Shown here: positions 1 to 9,726 of the stretch, in pieces
Layout: each line of letters starts with the position of its first letter
Numbering within the stretch: the first letter of the stretch is position 1
Notes under the pieces: model-generated
What the model saw: the letters and a program-made list of their open reading frames with translations, nothing else
Told to the model about the DNA's origin: nothing
Databases searched by the model: none
Origin: Caulobacter sp.
GTDB lineage: Bacteria; Pseudomonadota; Alphaproteobacteria; Caulobacterales; Caulobacteraceae
NCBI GenBank assembly: GCA_016125585.1
Contig: WGLL01000004.1
Span: 124,001 to 188,000 of the forward strand
DNA: 64,000 bases
Reading direction: 5' to 3'
Position numbers and translations under genes: made by a program

Positions 1-680
1 GCCACGGCTTTGGTCACCGCGCCGGTCTCGGCGTTGAAGGCATGGTAGAGCTTGATGATGCCCTCGCAGTGCAGGCTCTCGTCGCGCACCGACCAGGAGA
101 CGATCTGGCCCATGCCCTTCATCTTGTTGAAGCGCGGGAAGTTCATCAGCATGGCGAAGCTGGCGAACAGCTGCAGGCCCTCGGTGAAGCCGCCGAACAT
201 GGCCAGGGTGCGGGCGATGTCGGCGTTGGTCTCGACGCCGAACCGCTGCATGTAGTCGTGCTTGGCCCGCATGGCCTCGAATTCCATGAAGGCGCCGAAC
301 TCGCTCTCCGGCATGCCGATGGTTTCCAGCAGCAGGGCGTAGGCGGCGATGTGGATGGTCTCCATGTTGGCGAAGCTGGAGAGCATCATCTTCACTTCGG
401 TGGGTTTGAAGACCCGGCCGTATTTTTCCATGTAGTTGTCGGCGACTTCGATGTCGCCTTGCGTGAAGAAGCGGAAGATCTGGGTCAGCAGATTGCGTTC
501 ACGGTCGTTGAGATTGGCCGCCCAGTCCTTGCAGTCCTCGCCCAGCGGCACCTCCTCGGGCATCCAGTGGACCTGCTGCTGCTTCTTCCACATGTCGTAG
601 GCCCAGGGGTAGCGGAAGGGCTTGTAGGCGGCCGACGGGGTCAGAAGGCCGGGCGTTTGGGGCGTGATCAGCTGGGCCAA
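1..680 (-). CDS. nrdB: Ribonucleoside-diphosphate reductase beta subunit, class I (partial, 3' end outside window)
   Basis: This small subunit of class I ribonucleotide reductase generates the tyrosyl radical used by NrdA to make deoxyribonucleotides in the cytoplasm. About 226 N-terminal residues are visible and the gene runs off the left edge. METIHIAAY (residues about 106-114) has the Glu-x2-His and, seven residues after the Glu, the Tyr in the spacing of the E. coli diiron ligands and radical Tyr122. A later RDESLHCEG supplies another Glu-x2-His pair. I see no ATG before the conserved region. A TTG at 680 is preceded by GGAG about 10 bases upstream, and is my chosen start. It is divergent from the GST-like gene. 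The family call is secure; the exact start is less so. Confidence 0.93.
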   Translation of the reverse strand, partial: MAQLITPQTPGLLTPSAAYKPFRYPWAYDMWKKQQQVHWMPEEVPLGEDCKDWAANLNDRERNLLTQIFRFFTQGDIEVADNYMEKYGRVFKPTEVKMMLSSFANMETIHIAAYALLLETIGMPESEFGAFMEFEAMRAKHDYMQRFGVETNADIARTLAMFGGFTEGLQLFASFAMLMNFPRFNKMKGMGQIVSWSVRDESLHCEGIIKLYHAFNAETGAVTKAV

Positions 681-817
681 GTCGAGAAAACTCCGGAAGC
701 GGGCGGGCGTGAATCGGCGGACGGGACTAGACTGGTAACCGTATCGAACAGTTCGCGACGGCGATACTAAATCTGGTGTGATCGATGGTCGCGGACACAA
801 ATGTTGGGGGATAACCA

Positions 818-1474
818 GTGGATAAATCCTTTACGATCTATGGCGCCGCAGGATCGGGCAGTGTGCCTGTCGAAGCGGCGCTGACTCTGCTGGGCCTGCC
901 CTACGAGGTGGTCGAGGGGGCGACCTGGGAGCATGACGAGGCGGTCCTGGCGAGGGTGCGGGCGGTCAATCCGCTGGTGCAGATTCCGGCCCTGGTGCTG
1001 CCAAATGACGAGATCCTGACCGAGAGCGCGGCGATGCTGATCTGGCTGGCCGACAGCCATCCGGCCGCGGGGCTGTCGCCGGCGCTGGACGATCCGCGCC
1101 GGGCCGCCTTCCTGCGGTGGATGACCTTCATCCCGGCCTCGATCTATTCGCTCTACTGGCTGCGCGACGATCCCTCGCGCATCGCCCACGATCCGGCTGA
1201 CCATCCCTTCGTCAAGAAGGCCACGGCCGACCGCATCGCCGACTGCTGGGCGATCATGGACAGCCAGCTGACGCCGGGCCGCTATCTGCTGGGCGATGAG
1301 ATGACGGTGCTGGACCTCTATGTGACGGTGGTCAGCCGCTGGGGCCCGCGACGCCGGGTCTTCTACCAGCGGGCGCCGAAGATGGCGCAGGTGGTGCGGC
1401 GGGTCGACGCCGACCCGCGGCTGGCGGCGTTCTGGGCCGCGCGGTTCCCGTTCGAGGACGGCTGGGAAGGCTAG
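818..1474 (+). CDS. Glutathione S-transferase family protein
   Basis: This is a 218-residue protein with the two-domain layout of cytosolic GSTs. The N-terminal thioredoxin-like part (about residues 5-80) carries the cis-proline segment IPALVLP and the ES pair of ILTESAAMLIWLAD, which normally contact glutathione. The rest is the helical C-terminal domain. Start is GTG at 818 with GGGGGA just upstream. GSTs conjugate or reduce electrophiles with glutathione, but the substrate cannot be read from sequence. It is divergent from nrdB and has no operon partner. A G/C-rich hairpin (1521-1537) without a U tract lies between it and the rubrerythrin gene. Confidence 0.82.
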   Translation: MDKSFTIYGAAGSGSVPVEAALTLLGLPYEVVEGATWEHDEAVLARVRAVNPLVQIPALVLPNDEILTESAAMLIWLADSHPAAGLSPALDDPRRAAFLRWMTFIPASIYSLYWLRDDPSRIAHDPADHPFVKKATADRIADCWAIMDSQLTPGRYLLGDEMTVLDLYVTVVSRWGPRRRVFYQRAPKMAQVVRRVDADPRLAAFWAARFPFEDGWEG

Positions 1475-1601
1475 CCTTTTATAGACCCGGCCTATCCCGA
1501 TGACAGAAACAATTGATTGGGCGCCCCCGGGGGGCGCGGCCTAGACTTCGCCTCGACGGCGAACCGAGACGCCGGTTCGCAGGCAAACCGAGGAGACACC
1601 C

Positions 1602-2018
1602 ATGACGCTCGCCAGCAGCAAGACCATCGAGAACCTGAAGGCCGCCTTCGCCGGCGAGAGCCAGGCCAACCGTCGCTACCTCTACTTCGCGCAGAAGGCT
1701 GACATCGAGGGCTACAACGACGTCGCCTCGGTGTTCCGCTCGACGGCGGAAGGCGAGACCGGCCACGCCCACGGCCATCTGGAGTTCATGGAATCGGTCG
1801 GCGACCCCGCCACCGGCCTGCCGATCGGCGGCACCTCCGACAATCTGAAGGCCGCCATCGCCGGCGAGACCCACGAATACACCGACATGTACCCCGGCAT
1901 GGCCCGCACCGCCCGCGACGAGGGCTTTGACGAGATCGCCGACTGGTTCGAGACCCTGGCCAAGGCCGAGAAGTCCCACGCCGGCCGCTTCCAGCGCGCC
2001 CTGGACCAGATGGACTGA
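1602..2018 (+). CDS. Rubrerythrin (diiron domain only)
   Basis: This 138-residue ferritin-like four-helix protein carries the rubrerythrin diiron ligand pattern: Glu19, Glu52-x2-His55, Glu89 (with Glu92 close by) and Glu123-x2-His126. The C-terminal rubredoxin domain of classical rubrerythrins is missing, so it is the short erythrin-type form and electrons must come from another protein. The family reduces hydrogen peroxide in the cytoplasm. A GAGGAG ribosome site precedes the ATG. The next two genes (Fe-S oxidoreductase and DUF3501) commonly accompany such rubrerythrins, which suggests a joint redox role. A palindromic repeat separates it from them. Confidence 0.92.
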   Translation: MTLASSKTIENLKAAFAGESQANRRYLYFAQKADIEGYNDVASVFRSTAEGETGHAHGHLEFMESVGDPATGLPIGGTSDNLKAAIAGETHEYTDMYPGMARTARDEGFDEIADWFETLAKAEKSHAGRFQRALDQMD

Positions 2019-2030
2019 CACTGTGACCGG

Positions 2031-2191
2031 GTCCCTTCTCCCCTTGTGGGAGAAGGTGGCCCGCGCAGCGGGCCGGATGAGGGGTTGATGAAAGAGGCGG
2101 CCGCCATGGCGGTCTGACCGATCATTCCCTCTCCGCCGGCGCCACCCCTCATCCGGCGCTTCGCGCCACCTTCTCCCGCAGGGGGAGAAGG
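2031..2191. repeat. Composite intergenic palindromic repeat (REP-like)
   Basis: Two arms are inverted copies of each other. The left arm is about 2031-2085 (CTTCTCC..GGGAGAAGGTGG..CGGATGAGGGG). The right arm is about 2143-2191 (CCCCTCATCCGG..CCACCTTCTCCC..GGGGGAGAAGG). Each arm is also internally palindromic. The element fills almost the whole gap between rubrerythrin and the Fe-S oxidoreductase. Its last bases provide the purine-rich stretch immediately before the ATG at 2192. Related intergenic repeats are widespread in alphaproteobacterial genomes; no transposase is present. Confidence 0.75.
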
Positions 2192-3622
2192 ATGTCCCAT
2201 GGGGACCCCATGACCGACGAGACTCCGCCGACCAAGATCCCGCCCGCGCCGAAGGGCGAGGGCAGCCTGGACCCGCCGATGCGGCATCCGATCGCCTGGC
2301 GGGACCCGGCCTATTACGACCTGGCGGCCATCGAGACGGAGATGGAGCGGGTCTTCGACATCTGTCACGGCTGCCGCCGCTGCTTCAATCTGTGCGACAG
2401 CTTCCCCAAGCTGTTCGACATGATCGACGAGAGCCCGACGGGCGAACTCGACAGCGTGCCGAAGGAAAAATACGACGACGTCGCCGAGGCCTGCACCCTC
2501 TGCGACATGTGCTTCATGACCAAGTGTCCCTATGTGCCGCCGCACGAGTTCGACCTGGATTTTCCCCATCTGATCCTGCGCTACCGGGCGGCCCGGCGGA
2601 ACGCCGGCGACGGCGAGTTCGTCCGTGAACAGCTGGGCGAGACCGATCGCAACGGCAAGCTGGCCAAGCCCTTCGCCGGTCTCGCCAACTGGGCGACGGC
2701 GCGGGAGAACACCCCGCTGCGGGCCATGCTCGACGCCATCGCCGGGGTCGACAGGGAGGCCGAGCTTCCGAAATACGTCCATCGCACCGCCAGCGAGCGG
2801 CTGAAGACCCCGATCGCCCCGAACCCGGAAGGCCCGGCCTTCGGTCAGCGCAAGGTGCTGATCTATTCGACCTGCACCTCCGAGTACAACGCCCCGGAAA
2901 CCGCCGAGGCGGCGATGAAGGTGCTGGCCAGACAGGGGGTCGAGAGCCGGGTGCTGTATCCCGAATGCTGCGGCATGCCGCAGCTGGAGGCCGGCGACCT
3001 GAAGACCGTGGCCGGACGGGCCGAGCGGGTGGCGGCGACCTTCGCCCCCTATATCGCCGACGGCTGGGAGGTGGTGGCGCTGACGGCGTCCTGCGGCCTG
3101 ATGCTGAAGTTCGAATGGCCGCTGATGCTGCCGGAGAACGCGGCGGTGAAGGCCTTGTCGCAGGCGACCCGCGACATCTCCCAGTACATTGTCGAGCTGA
3201 ACAAGGCCTATGGCCTGGCGCCGGGCCTGAGCGCGGTGAGCGGCGGGGTGACGGTGCATCAGGCCTGTCACGCCCGGGCCCAGAACATGGGCGCCAAATC
3301 GGCCGAGATGCTGCGACTGATCCCCGACACCAAGGTGGATGTGGTCGAGCGCTGCAGCGGCCATGGCGGCACCTTCGGGGTGATGAGGAAGACCCGCGAC
3401 ATGGCGGTGAAGGTCGGCAAGCCGGCGGCCCGGCAGGTGGCGCAGAAGGCCAATGGAACGGTCTGCTCCGACTGCCCGTTGGCCTGCAAGCATCTGGGCC
3501 AGATTCTCGCAGATGAGGCGGGCGAAAAGCCGGACGCCTACGACGCGCCCCGCCAGGCCCATCCGATCGAAATTCTCGCCCAGGCCTATGGCCTGCAGGA
3601 GGCTCCCTATGCCGGTCGCTGA
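2192..3622 (+). CDS. CCG-domain Fe-S oxidoreductase (GlpC/HdrD-like)
   Basis: This 476-residue protein has two [4Fe-4S] ferredoxin-type clusters near the N-terminus: Cys58-x2-Cys61-x2-Cys64-x3-Cys68 and Cys101-x2-Cys104-x2-Cys107-x4-Cys112. Two C-terminal CCG-type cysteine modules follow (YPECCGMPQ, and a second with CHARAQ and CSGHGG). This is the layout of GlpC and heterodisulfide reductase D-type subunits, which pass electrons. No membrane segment is seen. A start at 2210 (MTDETPP) is equally possible; neither start has an ideally spaced ribosome site. It overlaps the DUF3501 gene by 14 bases and follows rubrerythrin, so it may deliver electrons to the diiron protein. That role is inferred. 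Confidence 0.88.
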   Translation: MSHGDPMTDETPPTKIPPAPKGEGSLDPPMRHPIAWRDPAYYDLAAIETEMERVFDICHGCRRCFNLCDSFPKLFDMIDESPTGELDSVPKEKYDDVAEACTLCDMCFMTKCPYVPPHEFDLDFPHLILRYRAARRNAGDGEFVREQLGETDRNGKLAKPFAGLANWATARENTPLRAMLDAIAGVDREAELPKYVHRTASERLKTPIAPNPEGPAFGQRKVLIYSTCTSEYNAPETAEAAMKVLARQGVESRVLYPECCGMPQLEAGDLKTVAGRAERVAATFAPYIADGWEVVALTASCGLMLKFEWPLMLPENAAVKALSQATRDISQYIVELNKAYGLAPGLSAVSGGVTVHQACHARAQNMGAKSAEMLRLIPDTKVDVVERCSGHGGTFGVMRKTRDMAVKVGKPAARQVAQKANGTVCSDCPLACKHLGQILADEAGEKPDAYDAPRQAHPIEILAQAYGLQEAPYAGR

Positions 3623-4202
3623 CCGCACCATCACCCCCGCCGACATCATGCCCGACAGCGAGTTCGCCAGGGTGCGGTCCGAGCGCCGGGCGGCGCTGCT
3701 GCCGACTAAGCGGCTGCGCCGCGTCGCCCTGGGGCCGGTGGCCACGGCCTATTTCGAATGCTTCGAGACCATGCTGTTCCAGATCCAGGAGATGCTGCTG
3801 ATCGAGAAGGGCGGGGCCGAGCAGCTGCCCGACGAACTGGCGGCCTATAACCCGTTGATCCCGCAGGGGTCGGAACTGGTGGCGACGATCATGTTCGAGA
3901 TCGACGACGAGGTGCGCCGGGCCCGGGTGCTGGGCGAACTGGGCGGGGTCGAGGACCGCTTCTTCATCCAGATCGGCGAGGAGAAGGCCCGGGGCCTGCC
4001 GGAAGGCGACGTCGAGCGGACCCGCGACGACGGCAAGGCCAGCTCGGTCCATTTCATCCGCTTTCCCCTGACGCCCGCCCAGAAGGCGGTGTTCCGCGAC
4101 CCGGCGACGACCATCTCCCTCGGCTGCGACCACGAACGCTACGGCCACCTGGCCCTGCTGAGCCCGGCCACCCGGGCGGAACTGGCGAAGGACTTCGACT
4201 GA
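3609..4202 (+). CDS. DUF3501 family protein
   Basis: This is a cytoplasmic protein of 197 residues recognised by its N-terminal [16 protein letters not shown] and the central [20 protein letters not shown] segment typical of DUF3501. I chose the ATG at 3609 because a perfect AGGAGG lies six bases upstream inside the end of the Fe-S gene; the open frame extends further upstream without a better site. The 14-base overlap with the oxidoreductase implies translational coupling. The family has no established biochemical function that I know of but recurs beside rubrerythrin and CCG-type Fe-S proteins. It is acidic and lacks a signal or membrane helix. Confidence 0.8.
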   Translation: MPVADRTITPADIMPDSEFARVRSERRAALLPTKRLRRVALGPVATAYFECFETMLFQIQEMLLIEKGGAEQLPDELAAYNPLIPQGSELVATIMFEIDDEVRRARVLGELGGVEDRFFIQIGEEKARGLPEGDVERTRDDGKASSVHFIRFPLTPAQKAVFRDPATTISLGCDHERYGHLALLSPATRAELAKDFD

Positions 4203-4262
4203 GCCGCCCCCTCGGGGGAGTATTGTTGACCGGGGACGGCCGTTGAGGCTCTCTGGGCCGCG

Positions 4263-4931
4263 ATGACCAGCCAGACGTTCACTGACACCGACCACTATCC
4301 CAGCAGCGCCGCGAAGACGGCGGACATGTGGGTTCATATCGCCGGGCTGATCCTGGCGGTGGCGGGCGCGGGGACCTTGTTTGGCCTGTCCATCGGGTTC
4401 GGCACCGTGGGCCAGGTGTTCGCCATCGCCGTCTATGGCCTGTGCCTGACGCTGATGCTGAGCTTTTCCATCGCCTACAACATGGCCAGGCCGGAGCACC
4501 GGCCGTTCCTGCGGCGGTTGGACCATGCCGGGATCTTTTTGATGATCGCCGGCAGCTACACCCCCTTCACCACCCAGAACCTGACCGGCGCCTGGTCGGT
4601 CGGCATGACCCTGGCGGTCTGGCTGCTGGCGGCGGCGGGGGTGGCCGGAAAGCTGTTCCTGCCGGGCCTCGGCAAGGGCATCTGGGTGGCCCTCTATCTG
4701 GCGCTGGGCTGGATCGTGGTCATCGCCATGGGGCCGATGATCGCCAGCGTCTCCCTGGCCGGGTTGATCCTGCTGGCGGTGGGGGGCCTGGTCTATTCCG
4801 CCGGGGTGATCTTCTACGTCCGCAAGAGCCTGCACTACCGCCGCGCCATCTGGCACGGCTTCGTCGTGGCCGCCGCCGGGGTGCATTATGCCGCGATCAT
4901 GACCGGCGTGGTCTTGTTCAACCGGGCCTGA
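4263..4931 (+). CDS. Hemolysin III / TrhA (PAQR) family membrane protein
   Basis: This 222-residue protein has about seven hydrophobic segments. Family landmarks are the early His-Ile-Ala-Gly, SIAYNMA, the RLDHAGIFLMIAGSYTPF block after the third helix and the C-terminal histidines (WHGFV and VHYAA). In PAQR-type proteins these histidines, with an Asp, form a metal site inside the membrane, and all are present here. Bacterial members are linked to membrane-fluidity/lipid homeostasis; hemolysis is a historical name only. It stands alone between DUF3501 and purA on the same strand. Confidence 0.88.
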   Translation: MTSQTFTDTDHYPSSAAKTADMWVHIAGLILAVAGAGTLFGLSIGFGTVGQVFAIAVYGLCLTLMLSFSIAYNMARPEHRPFLRRLDHAGIFLMIAGSYTPFTTQNLTGAWSVGMTLAVWLLAAAGVAGKLFLPGLGKGIWVALYLALGWIVVIAMGPMIASVSLAGLILLAVGGLVYSAGVIFYVRKSLHYRRAIWHGFVVAAAGVHYAAIMTGVVLFNRA

Positions 4932-5046
4932 ACCGCTACACAGCCGCCGCGCCGGAAGACCGGTGCGCGCAATCGATCCCCTTCATTCCGCCGAGCCCCG
5001 TCGAAGGGCGGTCTGAAGTCTTCCGGCGGGTGAAGGATCGTATTTT

Positions 5047-6333
<1,287 letters not shown>

Positions 6334-6390
6334 GCGGCGGGGACGCTGTCCTTCGGCGGCGTCTGTCGCGGATAGCGGCCACACCCCTTC

Positions 6391-6515
6391 CGTCACCCCG
6401 GACCTGTTCCGGGGTCCATTGACTCAAACGCTTGAAGCTCCGGGCTGTGGCCGGGGCCCCTGCACAATCCCGATGGCCCGCGCGTATGGGCCCCCGGAAC
6501 AAGTCCGGGGGTGAC
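6391..6515. repeat. Composite inverted repeat between convergent genes
   Basis: The left arm (6391-6416) reads GTCACCCCGGAC..GTTCCGGGG. The right arm (about 6488-6515) reads CCCCCGGAAC..GTCCGGGGGTGAC, its reverse complement, and each arm is itself a hairpin. It lies between the 3' ends of purA and the secreted protein gene at 6549-7001, where it could act as a bidirectional terminator, although no U tract follows. It resembles the shorter GTCATCCCGG-type element at 47541-47593. Confidence 0.7.
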
Positions 6516-6548
6516 GGGGGGATATGTCGGGCGAGGGTGTAAGGCCGC

Positions 6549-7001
6549 TCAGGTCTCGGGCTGATTCATGGCGATGATCTGGGCCTTGGTCTTGCTGCTG
6601 ACGACCGTGTCGCCGCTGCGGGTCACCAGCGATTGCGCGATGGTGTAGGGCTTGCCGTCGATGATCAGGGTGATGGTCGGACCGTCGGCGCCGACCCCCG
6701 CGCCCGACACCGTGCCGATCACCATGCCCCGCGCATCCCGGACCTCGACGCCGGTCTTGAAGGGCGCCGCCGGCGTCAGCGGCGCGCCAGGCGCGGCGAC
6801 CGGAGGCGGGGTCTTGCGAACAACCCCGTCGACGGTGTCGCCCTGGTCCGGCGGCACGACGGGCGGATCGCCGCTGGGCGACGGCGGGGTGGTCCTGGGC
6901 GTGGTCGGCGAGGGCTGCATCATCGGCTCCTGGGCCGCGGCGGCGAAGCCCAGGGCGGCGGCGGCGGCCGCGACCAGAAGGGTCGGAAGGGTCTTGGGCA
7001 T
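6549..7001 (-). CDS. Secreted protein with proline-rich linker, function unknown
   Basis: The protein has 150 residues: a signal peptide (MPKTLPTLLVAAAAAALGFA, cleavage probably after AAAA/Q), a Pro/Thr-rich linker to about residue 70, and a C-terminal beta-rich domain containing VRDARGMVIGTVSG and GKPYTIAQSLV. The aspartate-glycine-x-isoleucine-glycine pattern recalls PRC-barrel-like domains, but the match is by eye only. The ATG at 7001 is preceded by GGAGG at good spacing, and the open frame upstream lacks coding character. It is convergent with purA. Expected location is the periplasm. Confidence 0.65.
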   Translation of the reverse strand: MPKTLPTLLVAAAAAALGFAAAAQEPMMQPSPTTPRTTPPSPSGDPPVVPPDQGDTVDGVVRKTPPPVAAPGAPLTPAAPFKTGVEVRDARGMVIGTVSGAGVGADGPTITLIIDGKPYTIAQSLVTRSGDTVVSSKTKAQIIAMNQPET

Positions 7002-7207
7002 GGCTGTTTCCTCCACACCCCCAGCGCGGTCGAAACTCCGTTCCGGCCGTTCCGTTCCGCAATCGTGATCGCGCAGGTCGCCCGCGGCGGCGCGCGGCCA
7101 GGCCGCCCGCGGGCCCAGCCGCGACGTCGTCACCCTGTTGCGGGATCCGCGCCCGGGACAGGATGGATGTCAGAGCCGGGCCTGGCGCACGCTGTCCGCC
7201 GGTCGTC

Positions 7208-7555
7208 CTATGCCTTTGTCACGGCCTTTCCGATCGCCCCGCCGATGCCGCCGGTCACGACGGAGCTGAGCGTTCCGAAGGCGATGACCATGGCCGGCAC
7301 ATCGCCCAGCGCGAAGCTGGCGACGATGCCGATCAGGGCGCAGACGCCGCCGGCGATCGCCCCGCCGATCAGGCTGTCAACCAGCGTCCCCCCGGCCGCC
7401 CGGGCGTAGAGCAGGCCGGCGATGAGCGAGATCAGCATGCCGACGATGGCGAACAGATTGTCCTTGATGAAGGGAATGAAGTGGCCGGCGATGATCATCG
7501 CCAGCTGAAGCCCGGTCCCGATGACCGAGGCGCGGATCAGCGCAGTGCGGTTCAT
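7208..7555 (-). CDS. Small glycine-rich membrane protein, function unknown
   Basis: The protein has 115 residues with four predicted transmembrane segments (LAMIIAGHFIPFI, LFAIVGMLISLIAGLLY, SLIGGAIAGGVCALIGIVA and a Gly-rich final segment ending IGKAVTKA). The ATG at 7555 is preceded by GGGGAGGA; an upstream in-frame ATG would add an unlikely Arg-rich leader. I do not recognise a family. It lies upstream of flhA's 3' end, same strand as the preceding secreted protein, with no visible link to the flagellar genes. Confidence 0.6.
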   Translation of the reverse strand: MNRTALIRASVIGTGLQLAMIIAGHFIPFIKDNLFAIVGMLISLIAGLLYARAAGGTLVDSLIGGAIAGGVCALIGIVASFALGDVPAMVIAFGTLSSVVTGGIGGAIGKAVTKA

Positions 7556-7626
7556 GGTGGTCCTCCCCGACCCAGATGTGCGGTCAGGACGCCACATAAC
7601 GCCGGTATTGGCAATAATCCGCGCGG

Positions 7627-9723
7627 TCAGACCACCCCGACGGTGCGCAGCTTGGCGCGCGGATGGACCTCGCTCTGGCTCATCACCACGGTCTGGCCGC
7701 GGAAGCGTTCGATGATCGAGCGGACGTAGGGGCGGACCTGGGGACTGGTCAGCAGCACCGCCGAATCCCCGGCCAGGGCGGCGCGCTCAAAGGCCTCGCG
7801 CACCCCCTTGATGAACTCCTGCAGCCGAGAGGGGGCCATGGCCAGCTGCTTTTCCTCGCCCGATCCGATCAGGGCGTCGGCGAAGGCCGCCTCCCAGTCG
7901 GGCGACAGGGTGACGATCGGCAGGGCGCCGTCCTCGCCGCGGTTGACCCAGCACAGCTGGCGGCCAAGACGGACGCGAACCGCCTCGGTCAGCTGGGTCA
8001 GGCTGCTGGTATGGGGCGCGGCCTCGGCGATGCCCTCGAGAATGGCCCCCAGATCGCGGATCGAGACCCGCTCGCGCAGCAGGGCCTGCAGGACCCGCTG
8101 CAGGGTCGAGGCGGTGATCACCGCCGGAATCAGCTCCTCGGCCAGCTTCTTCTGTTCCGGTCCCAGTTCCCTCAGCAGCTTCTGCACCTCGGCATAGGAC
8201 AACAGGTCGGCCATGTTGTCCTTGAGGATTTCGGTCAGGTGCGTCGTCAGCACCGTGGCCGGATCGACCAGGGTGTAGCCGCGGAAGGTGGCCTCTTCCT
8301 TCAGGGCGTCGTCGATCCAGGTGGCCGGCAGGCCGAATGCCGGCTCGCGGACGTGTTCGCCGGGAATGTCGACCTGGCCGCCGCGCGGATCCATGGCCAT
8401 CAGCGAGCCGATGCGCACCTCCCCGGCCCCGCTCTCCATCTCCTTGATGCGGATGGAGTAGCCCTGGGTGGCCAGGCGCATGTTGTCGAGGATGCGGACG
8501 GACGGCATGACAAAGCCGAACTCGCTGGCCAGGGTCTTGCGCAGAGCGCGGATCTGGTCGGTGAGGCGACGGCCCTCCATGTCGTTGATCAGGGTAAGCA
8601 GGCCGTAGCCCAGCTCGATCTTGATGTCGTCGATGGCCAGGGAGGCGCCGATCGGCTCCTCCTCCTGTTCGGCGGGCCCCGCCAGGGTGGAGACATCGAC
8701 AGGCGGCGGCTGTTTGGCGGCCTGGGAGCGACGCCAGGCCAGGACCCCGCAGGCGATGGCGACCACCGCGAAGGGAATGGTCGGCATGCCGGGCACCAGG
8801 GCCATGATGCCGGCGGCGGCCGAGACCATGCCCAGCGCCACCGGGTTCATCGCCAGCTGGGTGACCAGGGCCTTGTCGGCGGCGCCGTCGACCCCGGCCT
8901 TGGAGACCAGGAAGCCGGCGGCGATGGAGATGATCAGGGCCGGGACCTGGCTGACCAGGCCGTCGCCGATGGTCATGATGGTGTAGCTGGCCGCCGCGTC
9001 TCCGACCGGCATCTTGTGCTGCACAACCCCGATCAGGATACCGCCGACGATATTGATGGCGGTGATGATCAGGGCGGCCACGGCGTCGCCGCGCACGAAC
9101 TTGCTGGCGCCGTCCATGGCCCCGAAGAAGGTCGATTCCTGCTCCAGATCCTTGCGGCGCTTCTTGGCCTCGTCCTGGTCGATCAGGCCGGAGGACAGAT
9201 CGGCGTCGATGGCCATCTGCTTGCCGGGCATGGAATCGAGGGTGAAGCGGGCGGCGACCTCGGCGATGCGGCCCGAACCCTTGGTGACGACGATGAAGTT
9301 CACCAGGATCAGGATGGCGAAGACGATCACCCCGATGATGAAGTTGCCGCCCATCATCAGCTGGCCGAAGGCCTGGATGACCTTGCCGGCGCCGTGGGTG
9401 CCCTCGTGGCCGTGGCCGAGGATCAGGCGGGTCGAGGCCAGGTTGAGGCCCAGCCGGAACAGGGTGGTGACCAGCAGCACGGTCGGAAAGGCGGTGAACT
9501 CGAGCGGCTTCTTGATCAGCAGCGAGGTCATCAGGATCAGGATGCTGCTGGTCACCGACAGGGTCAGCAGACTGTCCAGCAGGAAGGACGGGATCGGCAG
9601 GATCAGCAGCACGACCACGCCGACGATGCCGATCGCCAGACCCACGTCGCCACGCGCCACCCATCCCCAGACCTGGCGCGCGGTCGTCGGGTTGGCGGCG
9701 GAAGTGGGGTGGGCGTCGCTCAT
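7627..9723 (-). CDS. flhA: Flagellar biosynthesis protein FlhA
   Basis: This is the largest inner-membrane component of the flagellar type III export gate. The protein is 698 residues. The N-terminal half has about eight membrane helices with the family signature RLGLNLASTRLIL (residues 90-102). The conserved cytoplasmic FHIPEP loop region with VTKGSGRIAEVAARF and MPGKQMAIDADL follows. The C-terminal half (from about residue 350) is the cytoplasmic docking domain for chaperone-substrate complexes. It is the last gene of the minus-strand flagellar run, starting three bases after flbD stops. Confidence 0.98.
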   Translation of the reverse strand: MSDAHPTSAANPTTARQVWGWVARGDVGLAIGIVGVVVLLILPIPSFLLDSLLTLSVTSSILILMTSLLIKKPLEFTAFPTVLLVTTLFRLGLNLASTRLILGHGHEGTHGAGKVIQAFGQLMMGGNFIIGVIVFAILILVNFIVVTKGSGRIAEVAARFTLDSMPGKQMAIDADLSSGLIDQDEAKKRRKDLEQESTFFGAMDGASKFVRGDAVAALIITAINIVGGILIGVVQHKMPVGDAAASYTIMTIGDGLVSQVPALIISIAAGFLVSKAGVDGAADKALVTQLAMNPVALGMVSAAAGIMALVPGMPTIPFAVVAIACGVLAWRRSQAAKQPPPVDVSTLAGPAEQEEEPIGASLAIDDIKIELGYGLLTLINDMEGRRLTDQIRALRKTLASEFGFVMPSVRILDNMRLATQGYSIRIKEMESGAGEVRIGSLMAMDPRGGQVDIPGEHVREPAFGLPATWIDDALKEEATFRGYTLVDPATVLTTHLTEILKDNMADLLSYAEVQKLLRELGPEQKKLAEELIPAVITASTLQRVLQALLRERVSIRDLGAILEGIAEAAPHTSSLTQLTEAVRVRLGRQLCWVNRGEDGALPIVTLSPDWEAAFADALIGSGEEKQLAMAPSRLQEFIKGVREAFERAALAGDSAVLLTSPQVRPYVRSIIERFRGQTVVMSQSEVHPRAKLRTVGVV

Positions 9724-9726
9724 CTA

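Noticed and set aside
681..817. GTTC-N7-GTTC type LexA box between nrdB and the GST gene
   Set aside because: Only one GTTC/GAAC half-site with correct bases is present (around 730-745); the partner half differs at two or more positions.
1500..1537. FNR/FixK-type box (TTGAT-N4-ATCAA) upstream of rubrerythrin
   Set aside because: Only the TTGAT half is present; the other half is replaced by a GC hairpin (1521-1537).
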